Notes under the pieces: model-generated
What the model was told of the DNA's origin: nothing
Databases searched by the model: none
Seen by the model: only the letters and a program-made list of their open reading frames with translations
Translations under genes and position numbers: made by a program
DNA from: Lytechinus pictus
Lineage: Eukaryota; Echinodermata; Echinoidea; Temnopleuroida; Toxopneustidae
Direction of reading: 5' to 3'
Length of the DNA: 64,000 nucleotides
NCBI RefSeq assembly: GCF_037042905.1
Contig: NC_087251.1
Span: 34,079,001-34,143,000 of the forward strand
Shown: in pieces, positions 36,859 to 45,812 of the stretch
How positions within the stretch are numbered: position 1 is the first letter of the stretch
Layout of the letters: each line of letters begins with the position of its first letter

Positions 36859-36989
36859 GGGAGGCATTTCATGAAACATATATTCAATGATTTTCACTGA
36901 CAAATTTTCTCTGAGCCAATCAGGTGCAAGTATTTCAGTAGCTTATATCAGTTGCAGTGAAAATCACATTTGTTTTATGAAATGCTCCC
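36859..36989. mobile_element. small MITE with GGGAGGCATTTCATGAAAC ends
   Basis: The left GGGAGGCATTTCATGAAAC is mirrored by TTTTATGAAATGCTCCC; the interior TGATTTTCACTGACAAAT is mirrored by GCAGTGAAAATCACA. About 131 bp. Related in style to 63365-63479. Confidence 0.7.
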
Positions 36990-37084
36990 TACCTGGTTTT
37001 TACCCATGCATTGTTTATAATGTTTATTTTTGGCATTTCTGGACATATTTTTGTATGACATTTGTATGAACTGCGAAACTTGTA

Positions 37085-37150
37085 TGGAGTTGCAATCAAA
37101 TGCAACTCCATAAATCAAATGCAACTCCATAAATCAAATGCGACTTTGCT
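37085..37150. repeat. short tandem repeat (about 21-bp unit)
   Basis: The unit AAATGCAACTCCATAAATC recurs about three times, with the last unit diverging. Confidence 0.6.
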
Positions 37151-37315
37151 TTTAACCAATCAAAAGCATGCATCTCAGATTTTCGCCTGATTGTTATGTT
37201 ATGCCATTGAAAATATGCAAATGATACACTGTACATACATGTATATGTTGAAAACTTGCTTAATTCTTTAAAAATATAGCGATTCGCTCACTGATCCAAA
37301 ATTAAAGGAGAATGA

Positions 37316-38819
37316 AACCTTTGGAACAAGAAAGCTTGTGTGAAAAAATCAAAGAAACAGATCAACGAAAGTTTGAGAAAAATCAGACAAATAATGAGAA
37401 AGTTATGAGCATTTGAATATTGCGATCACTAATGCTATGGAGATCCTCACATTGGCAATGCGAAAAAGATGTGTGATGTCACTTGTGAACAACTCCCATT
37501 ACTTTAGTATATATTTCACTTAAGGACGTTCCACAGTTAAAGTGAAATCCATGTCATTTTCACCAAACTTTGCACATAGATACTTTAGAACCTTAATATT
37601 CGAAATATGCAAAAATTAACATAGGTCCATGTGCTTGATTTTTTGCTATAGAACCTCAAAGTTCACCCAAATTGATGTTCTTAAGAATTGCGCATTCAAA
37701 AGAATTTGGCATTTTTAGACCGCCCAAGATTACTACAATGAGTTTAAACCTGTATTACTCAGTCAAAATACATGAAAAAGTCATCAAATTTCGCAAGAGA
37801 GTTAATAATTGTATCGTTAGAATGGAGAATATATTTATAGTGCTATTTGTTTGCAATTTTAAGTTTAACAGCACTGTCAGTTCTTAAAGATGGCGTAAAA
37901 GATAACAAAATCCCAATCTAAAAAATGTGAAATTTCAGTAAGAAACTACAAAATTACAATAAATGCTGCACTTTATTCAAAATCCATGTCATTTTCACCA
38001 AAATTTGTAGAGTTGTAGAGGAAGGTATACCTAAGAGGAACAAACATTAAAAAATAGGGGTTCATGTGCTTGTTTTTAAACTATCAGTATTTTTATTAGA
38101 GCAAATGTGCTTTTTAAAACACCAAAAATGCGCCGAATGCTTTGTATCTATGTGAAGAAAAAGTCAAAACCACTCTACCATTTATTCAAACTCGGGGTAA
38201 TATTCGTGATTCTTGGCAGCACTGCAGAGTAAAGTATTTTGAAATTGTAGAGAATCTTTTTTTTAATGGTCCATGGAATAATTCCATTTTTTAGCTTCAT
38301 GAAATAAAGCATCGGATCTGCAGTTAAAGTGCAGAAGATGAGAAAAATCAGCACATACCCGCAGCCAATCAATCACCTGTTCATCTATTGTGACGTCAGC
38401 GCGCAGAGTGTAAACTATGCGCAGATCATAATGCGCACAAACATAACTGTGGAACGTCCTTAAACTGCCTCTTTTACATCTATCAGTAGATCATGTGTTC
38501 TTTCTATATAGGAGGGCATGTAATACAGATTTCAAAGAATACATCATGGATAAAGAGTTTGTATTACCATAAGAAAAAGGAAAATGAGACATTTTGGGGG
38601 TATTTTATAGTCCATCAAAGGGAAAGTTGTTCACATGTGACATCACACATCCTTGTTGCATTGCCAATGGAGGATCTCCATGGCATTAGTGATTGCAATA
38701 TTCAAATGCTTTTTAACCTTTTTCATTATTTGTCAAATTTTTCTCAAACTTTCTTTGTCCTTATTCTTTGATTTTTCTGTTTTGACACAAGCCTACTTGT
38801 TCCAAAGGTTTCATTCCCC
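37316..38819. mobile_element. TTAA-flanked MITE, subfamily C copy 2 (interrupted)
   Basis: TTAA at 37312-37315 and 38820-38823, ends AGGAGAATGAAACC and GGTTTCATTCCCC. Both arms match 18166-18767 in order. A 936-bp TTAA-flanked element sits in its centre at 37524-38459. Confidence 0.85.
37524..38459. mobile_element. 936-bp TTAA element nested in the subfamily C MITE
   Basis: Perfect 16-bp terminal inverted repeat GGACGTTCCACAGTTA, flanked by TTAA at 37520-37523 and 38460-38463. The related MITE at 18166-18767 has no insertion here, giving an approximate empty site. TCCATGTCATTTTCACCAAA occurs twice inside (about 37550 and 37985). No transposase frame; probably a deletion derivative of a piggyBac- or Kolobok-type transposon. 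Confidence 0.87.
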
Positions 38820-38823
38820 TTAA

Positions 38824-39270
38824 CATTGTTAGTTTGGACGGCCATTCTGCACAGTTGCATTAAAAGGAAAATCTATATGTTCAAACCATCAATGTGGTGA
38901 ATCACATTGGTTTAATCATACACAACTCAAATTTCATTCACTGTACCATAAAAAGATTACCATGGATGGACATAGGGCAAGTGATGTCATGTTTATATTG
39001 TGACCATTATTCTTATTCACCCTATTTTATTGTCAGATTTCGGTTTAGAAATCACTTCTCTTTGGAATTGTCAGTGTTAATTAAAACACCACTAGGCCTA
39101 TGCTGTAATGAAAGGTAGAGTTAAAAAAAAGGATAAAAGATTACATTGATAATGAAGATCAACATAACAATAATTGAATTTGTGTGTTCTTGCAGTGTTA
39201 CAATTCATTGTTTCAAAATTATTTGTACCATAGACAATTGCTTATAAGACTGAAGACAAAGAATCAACCT
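38824..39270. other. intergenic, nothing recognised
   Basis: AT-rich; short frames only; no inverted termini or exon borders that could be paired. Confidence 0.45.
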
Positions 39271-39426
39271 GGGCCCCATTGCATAAAAGTTACTATGGTA
39301 ATTTTGCCATCCAGTGGTAACTTCCCTGAAATTGTTGATTCTGATTGGCTGATAAGCATCGTTGCCATGGCAGTTACCATTGGATGACAATGTTACTATA
39401 ATAGTAACTCTTATTCCACGGGGCCC
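39271..39426. mobile_element. 156-bp MITE with GGGCCC ends
   Basis: GGGCCCCATTGCATAAAAGT and TTACTATGGTAA at the left are mirrored by TTACTATAATAGTAACTC and CCACGGGGCCC at the right; the centre holds CCATCCAGTGGTAAC / GTTACCATTGGATG. Confidence 0.75.
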
Positions 39427-39429
39427 AGT

Positions 39430-40485
39430 ATTTTGTATTGAAATCTCAGGACTGAAAGGATTAAAGAGAATTAAACCCACTCCCAGGTTTTTTTTTAAAA
39501 AGCATACAAGCATCCTGAATCTGATCCAATTTCATATTTTCTGTAAAATGCATATATTGGCAATTTGCCTTTGTTTGTGCTTATTGTATCACTAGCATGC
39601 TTTATCAAGTAGGATATTTTTTTAGGGGGGATGTAAACCCCCTATGTGGTTTATAAACCTCTTATGACATGAAGCTTTCGCAATTTTGTCCAATTTATAC
39701 ACTGATAAATTAATTTGTTGAAATTAACACCTTGGTATACAATGAACAGCAACCCAGTATTAATATTAGACATGTGGATGCATACATGCAGATTTTTACC
39801 TATCATGTAGATTTGAAATATGTAGTGTTAGTTGCATAGTACTAGATGTGATTGTTAACCTATAAATTTTCAGGTATGTTAACCCAGATGACACTGCCTA
39901 GTCTTGCACACAAACTATTTATCCATTGTCAAAATGACTTAGGCCTCATTTTGGGGACAAAATAAAATTTACTATCACAGATTTGTATACATTCCTTGTT
40001 TCCATGTGTTTTCCTTTGTATTAATTATTTGCATAGAGTGATGAATTTACATGTACATGTATTTGAATTGTTAAATGCCTACTTGATCTTGAATGGGTGA
40101 TTTCCAGTTCAGTGTTGGTGTTTGATAGGCAAATCAAACACCATCCACACTATTTTGTACCACTAAGTTTTTTTTAAGAATTAGGTGACAACAAACTGCA
40201 AATTATTAAGAGAGAGGGAATGAGGAGAGAGAGAGAGGGAGGGGGGGATGAGAGAGATCAAGTGAAGGGGGAGAGATACGGAGGGAGAGATAAAAGTGGC
40301 AACTTGTTGGCCCAAAGTAAAGGTTTTTAATCGGTGGTCCGATCTGTTGTTTATACCATGGAGATTTACATCCCATGATTTCAGGCATTATAATATGCCT
40401 GAAATACCACTTGTTACTTTGTTACAAAAGTGATTGAACTGAATTCTAGCTTTCTTAAGGCCTAACAAACTTTCAATAAACCAAG
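39430..40485. other. intergenic, low-complexity patches only
   Basis: A GA-rich low-complexity tract (about 40208-40300) and AT-rich sequence. No gene or inverted element seen. Confidence 0.45.
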
Positions 40486-40490
40486 ATTAA

Positions 40491-41243
40491 CCCTAAAGAG
40501 CCGGGTTATTTGGACCCATCTCACAGCCGGGGAGGGGCGGATTCTGCCCCCCCCTGAGATCTCGGCCTTCGATTGCGCGAGCGCCGCGAAAATTTGCACA
40601 GTGGTAGTGTGCGATATAGTCTACAAGGTTGTGTGGTTTATTTTTTTTTAATAATAAGATTCTTCATTTAATGAATTGATTATGCTAATATATTCATGAA
40701 ATGAAATATTTGCTCTAATCAACTATTATACTGCCTCAAAACTGCTAATTTTTTATTCACAGACTCTTTGTAGGATCCCGATCAAATGTACTAAAAAAAA
40801 ATTTGGTATTGCAATTTTTTTCTTATGTATTTTATTGTTTTTTTTAAATTTCTTATGTATTTCTTTGTTTTTTTACTTTTTGTTTTTATTGTTTTTTCGA
40901 TGGAAATTGTTGCAGACTTAATTTTGATCATAAGACAAAATTAATTAAATTTAATCAGTCAAAGTAGAAATAATGATACATTTATGAATTTTGGCTAAAT
41001 ACACAATTTGCTTTGGATTTGTACATGAATTCACATTTTTGAGCAGTTTTGGGTCCGACATGCACTTACATAATGTTACGTGATTTCGTAATCGCGTACC
41101 CGGGCATCGTAAATTTGATCTCAAAAGTTGCGCGAGATTTGAAAGTAATAAGTCAGCGAGTGGCGCAGTTGAAAAATTTCCAGCGGCGGATTTATCGTGA
41201 AAAATGTAGAGGGGGCGAATTCTGCCCCCCAGGCCTTTTAGGG
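40491..41243. mobile_element. piggyBac-like MITE, TTAA flanks and CCCTAAA ends
   Basis: TTAA at 40487-40490 and 41244-41247. The ends read CCCTAAAGAGCC and the complement of CCCTAAAAGGCC. TTAA plus a CCCT(A/T)-type terminus is the classic piggyBac border. CGGATTCTGCCCCCC near the left end recurs inverted-in-position near the right as GCGAATTCTGCCCCCC. The 753-bp interior has no transposase frame. Confidence 0.8.
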
Positions 41244-41580
41244 TTAAAGACCAGTTCAGTGCACAAATGAATTAGCTTAAAAAATAAAACTGATCATACA
41301 TAACAAAGTGAGCATAATGTCATTAAATGAGCTATTTTATTAAAATATGTCATGATATATACATGTATATATACACAATTCTTTTTCAAGGGACTGACAG
41401 GACTGGAAGCCATTCCATGTTTCATAAGTTCAATCATGAGCCCCCCCCCCCCCTTCCAGTTGACACAACATATGCTCCTGCAACATTTGTTTCAGTCTTA
41501 ATATCTTAGAGGGCATAGGTTTAAAAGTTAGGATTGCAATAGAGTTTTGGTCCGGAATAATGTTAAGATAATGATCAGGG

Positions 41581-42031
41581 TTTATTTAGTTTTTGAGGTT
41601 AGGTTTTATGTATGGTGTAACATGCACATTTTACAAGGAGTAAAATGGGCAAGCCACTATAAGTACATGTACAGGGTATAAACAAAATAAATACGAAAGT
41701 ACTGCTCATTTTAACCTCCAAATGCTAAGAGATCATTGTCCCTCCAATATGCATGATGAACCCAAATTGCAGTTGACCCCCGAAACAGCTCTCCCCTTCT
41801 GAGGAGAACAAGGCAACTTAATACATACGTCAGTATCCTTTGACTTCACCTCATGATCCCCCCCTCTCCAAAATAAAAGCTGATTTGATCATTAAGAAAT
41901 TACATTATCCCTCCAAGATGAACCAAGTTAACCTCTCAAATGATTTCTTAGTTCTTGCAGTAGAGGCAAGAAAATACTTGATTTGATATGTGTTGGTCCC
42001 ATTTTTTTCCAATAGCTACATCAGCATGCTA
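41581..42031 (-). terminator. probable CCDC97 3' UTR with poly(A) signal
   Basis: Downstream of the CCDC97 stop codon (TAG, 42034-42032 on the minus strand) the first clear minus-strand AATAAA is at 41586-41581. That signal lies in a dispersed repeat whose relative is at about 24780-24870, so the site may be repeat-derived. No splice sites or open frame suggest further coding sequence. Confidence 0.4.
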
Positions 42032-43547
42032 CTATTCCATAGATGATTCCTCTGGTGTCCACTTTTCGTAATCATCCAATTCCTCATTGTCTGTCCTTGA
42101 TGCGAACCTATCACTTCTACCTGAATTTCCTTGTTCTTCTATTCTGTGTCCTTCATCAGCATCGGCTGCGTCCTCATCATCAAAGTATTTCTCTTCCTCG
42201 TCCCACGCACGGATCGCGAGGGAATCGTACTCCTCATTGTTATCAACTGCTGCGTAATCAAAGTCTTGATCGCCTCCACTGAGGAACCTCTCTCTCATTA
42301 GGTTCTGGAACTCTTCTCTCAAGAGATGCTTCTCTGCTTCTGTGGCAGGAGTTGGCTGACGAGGGCTAAAGACTGCACCATCTTGATCCTCATCATCCAT
42401 CATTTCGTCATCCTCTTCTTCATCCTCATCATCTTCTTTCCCGACAGAATTTTGTGAGGGTTGAGCCAGGGCGGTGGACTGACCTGAACATAATAAAGAT
42501 AAATGAGTGTTTCAATTCAAACTTAGTATAAAAGTATTATTATATCTTTATAAGTGAAGGAAAACAAAACCAGATTACTTATGTTCAATTAGGACTTGTT
42601 CATTTTGAACATGATAGTTCTTAAGATGGTCATGATTTGATATTTGCTGCAGCTCCACAGAAATGAAACACATTTGACAATCAACAAATTACATAAATTA
42701 CCAATTAATACTGAAGAAACATATGAAGAACAAAGTGATTATCTTAATATTGATACATTCATCAAGTATTAGCATGATTTTCTTTGTTTTTGCTAGCCAA
42801 TGAATATCTTTACAATTTACCAATATCTGGAAGTAAGAGATCACCTTTTTTATCTCCATCAATCTCGTCATCATCATCATCATCTTCTTCTTCTTCTTCT
42901 TCTGCCTCTTCTTCTTTATCTTGTTGTCTCTTATACAATTCTTTTGTTTCCTGGTCCTGCATGAATGTCATGAGGATTGTTGAAAACTTTAAGTCCGTCA
43001 TGTCAACCTTTGTTCTGGTTTCTGCACGCTCTTCGTCTGTCAAGTACTGTCCAATGAGCTGTTCATACATCAGAGGCTCCCTCGCTCTCATCTCATCATC
43101 GCTGAAATAAGTCCCCTCCTTCTCCAGCTTCTTTAGTGCTTCATACCGTCGGTTTTTCACTACCACAGAGTTATTTCCAGTACTAAGTCTCCTCTTAGTC
43201 ATCTTGAGATAAAACGACACCTCGTACACATCGGAGGAAGGTTCGAAACACACAAGGTCGTCTTCACACAGGTAAGGGTGGAACTTTTCAATGAATACTG
43301 CAGGAGAGTGATGGAACTGTTCAGAGAGGATTTTTACCCTTTCACTTAATGACAGGTCTACATCGTCTCGTTGCAGGTTTTTGATGTGGGCATTGCTGAG
43401 CGCAATGTTCTCAAACATTCGTTGCTGTGCGTTCAAAAGTTCGTCTGTAGTGTCTATTTGTGGAGCAGATATCAATTCTATATTTTCTGGAGCTTGGATG
43501 CTTTCCGTATTGGGCTTGGGTAAATCTACCGGAGACTGCATCATCAT
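42032..43547 (-). CDS. CCDC97: CCDC97, coiled-coil domain-containing protein 97
   Basis: Two coding exons on the minus strand, 43547-42821 and 42483-42032, join as ..DIG|QSTALA.. (donor GTAAAT, acceptor TTCAG) to give 392 aa (human is 343). Conserved blocks are LSERVKILSEQFHHSPAVFI (67-86), VKNRRYEALKKLEKEGTYFS (130-149), LMYEQLIGQYLTDEERAE (159-176) and the C-terminal EEFQNLMRERFLSGGDQDFD (about 299-318), then NNEEYDSLAIRAWDEEEKYF. The last block is the hallmark of the CCDC97 C-terminal domain. Two acidic runs (211-230 and 258-275) flank the exon junction, as in vertebrates. The biochemical role is poorly defined; from memory, the human protein is recovered with SF3b/U2 splicing factors. A non-coding exon lies upstream: the minus-strand donor CAAG|GTGAGT ends at 45543 and exon 2 begins at 43553. 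An in-frame TAG in that exon fixes the start in the ATGATGATG triplet at 43547. Confidence 0.93.
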
Positions 43548-44017
43548 GCATACCTTCAATATAAAAATACAAACACAAACATTTATTTCACTCACTCAAA
43601 TTTATCACTCAATTATGTAAGCAATATATCAACTTTGGTTTCATCGACCATCAATTATAGTTTATATACATTCTTTTTTTTATTTACTGAACACCTTTCA
43701 CATATTCAATGATATCAAATACAATTCAGACAAGCCAAGTCTCATATATTTAGGAGCAGGAGACTACATTACGAACTCTTGCTCATCCCTCCAAATCTCC
43801 TTCTTACAACTGTGTCACAGCCTATCCTCAATATAGTCTACAATACACATAATGCCTGGAGATATCCCTGCCTAAATTACACAGTATCGCTCCGAAGCTG
43901 GTCTTTTTTTAACTTTGCATCTCTGACAGCATTCAAATTCATTTAAATTCCATCACAAATAAATAAATCGGCACATAGATTTATGCTATGCCTATGACTA
44001 AATATTCATAAGGGTTG

Positions 44018-44369
44018 GGTGTCCGGACACTTATTATTAAAGCCTCCTCTTTTCTCTGTAGATGAAACATAAACAATGAATTGAAAAATTGTAGACAGCT
44101 AATCCTCGATCATCAGCCTATGTTCTCTTTAATTAGAACACTTTGTATACCCAGTTGTTGTGTGTCCGGACAGGTTGTGTGTCCGGACGATCAATTTTAG
44201 AAAGTCATTTGGAAAAAATTACAAGCGAAATTTCATCAATTTTTAGTACAAAATGTTAGGAAATATTATAGAGAACAAAATAGAAGATGATTACAACTAT
44301 TGAATTCGTATTTTTAGTGTAATCCAAAGACAAAAAAGAAGGCTTCAAAAATATAAAGTGTCCGGACAC
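44018..44369. mobile_element. two adjacent GTGTCCGGACAC-ended MITEs in CCDC97 intron 1
   Basis: A first segment runs from GTGTCCGGACACTTATTATT (about 44018) to TTGTGTGTCCGGACAG (about 44173). A second, about 44175-44369, is a near-complete inverted relative of 3998-4190 and ends in AAAGTGTCCGGACACC. The abutting TCCGGAC termini suggest insertion of one copy at the end of another. Confidence 0.7.
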
Positions 44370-44709
44370 CCGATCCCCCATCCTACTAAATGAATTTTAT
44401 TTTTATCTGCTTGCAAAATTTTTAAATGACTGTTTGAAATTTATTGTTCGAATACACGACCCACAACACCTGGGTACAGATCTAGTCTTATAAGTTATAG
44501 GAATAGATCTAATACTTAGGATACACAAGTTACAAGTTCAATCTTATAACATCATGAACATAAGACATTGCATGCCTTTATTTATTTGTTCCTGGACCTG
44601 GATGAGTGTCCAGATTTAAAATTTCCAAAGAATACTCATAAATTGTTTGTCAAAGCAGTCAAACAATATTCCAAAGCAAACATTGATATTATTTAAGTAA
44701 AGAATGACG

Positions 44710-45260
44710 CCCGGGGGGGCCACTTCCATTCACGAGTGGATACCATGCGCGACCATGGGGTCTCGAAAAGCACCCTAAACACGTAATTTCCATATTCTGA
44801 AAATGCACCCCTTAACAAGTATTGGCGCGTGAAACCCTACCCTTAACAAGTATTGGAAACAAAACGATACTCTTGGCAAATATTCCCTGAAATGAACCCC
44901 TAAACAAGTACAGGAATGTTTTATTGTTACGGGTCCTTCGGTCGTCGGCTTTACCTTATTTGGTTTGGTACGACCCCACTTTCTACACCTCGCGCAAATC
45001 GGACTCTAAACACGAAGTGTTGGTGCAAAATGGACATCCTTTATAAAACATTTTAATTTTGTTTTATCATTCCCGCAAATTCGACCCTAAACACGTAATT
45101 TTCCTAGCGAAATAGACACCCTTTTTTCATTATTTTTGTGTTTTTGACACCCTTATCACGTTACGTACGTAACGTGCCCTATCGTGAAAAGGACATCCTT
45201 TTTACGTGTTTTTTTGGTCGCGCATGGTATCCACTCGTCAATGTAAGTGGCCCCCCCGGG
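44710..45260. mobile_element. hAT-type MITE with 8-bp target duplication GAATGACG
   Basis: Perfect terminal repeat CCCGGGGGGGCCACTT / AAGTGGCCCCCCCGGG, continuing with GAGTGGATACCATGCGCGAC mirrored at the right end. GAATGACG flanks both sides (44702-44709 and 45261-45268). The interior is 551 bp with repeated CCCTAAACACG/AAC words. It lies in the first intron of CCDC97. Confidence 0.9.
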
Positions 45261-45543
45261 GAATGACGACCAAACAGGTGAGCCTAGGTTAGATTGAACG
45301 TTAGAGTTTTTAGACAAATAAAAGAGAGGTGGGAGTGCACTTTCGCACCCCACCAAAATAATGCAGTGTTTCAATACGCCAGCGCCCCAATGAAGCGGGG
45401 GTGAAGCAGCGAGAAGGTTGTACATTATTTCGTTGACCCACCGGTGAGGCGAAAGCGCACTAGACCTACCGCCGAAGAACTTATTCAAATTCAAGCTCAA
45501 TATCTTTCCAGTAAATCTACCAGTAAATTCCAATCCACTCACC

Positions 45544-45812
45544 TTGACCTAGATTATTAAAAATAAAAAAACGGCAATGCAGCAAGCTGATATCGGTTTT
45601 GTGTTCTAGGAAAATCGTCGTTGAAACTTGAACATCAAATAAATTTACCAGCTAGTGTCGAGCCTAGCCCTAGGCCTAGTCAGCCGCGCCGAACCGGCGC
45701 GCTTAAAGCTTGTGCTGCTGATTTTGCATATCAATATCATGAAGGCGCCTTGATTTGAATTTGGAACTAGATCATAGATGAATATTCAACTTTCTGAGGA
45801 GTTCGGGAAATC
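45544..45812. promoter_or_regulatory. bidirectional promoter interval between CCDC97 and GINS1
   Basis: The first non-coding exon of CCDC97 (minus strand, donor at 45543) and the GINS1 start codon (plus strand, 45813) are only about 270 bp apart, so both transcripts must start within this interval. Its middle (about 45680-45715) is rich in CpG and GCGC, unlike the AT-rich surroundings. No TATA box is evident. Shared control of the two genes is inferred from the arrangement only. Confidence 0.6.

Noticed and set aside
42784-43110. Plus-strand Ser-rich frame opposite CCDC97
   Set aside because: Shadow of the acidic (GAA/GAT-rich) CCDC97 exon on the other strand.
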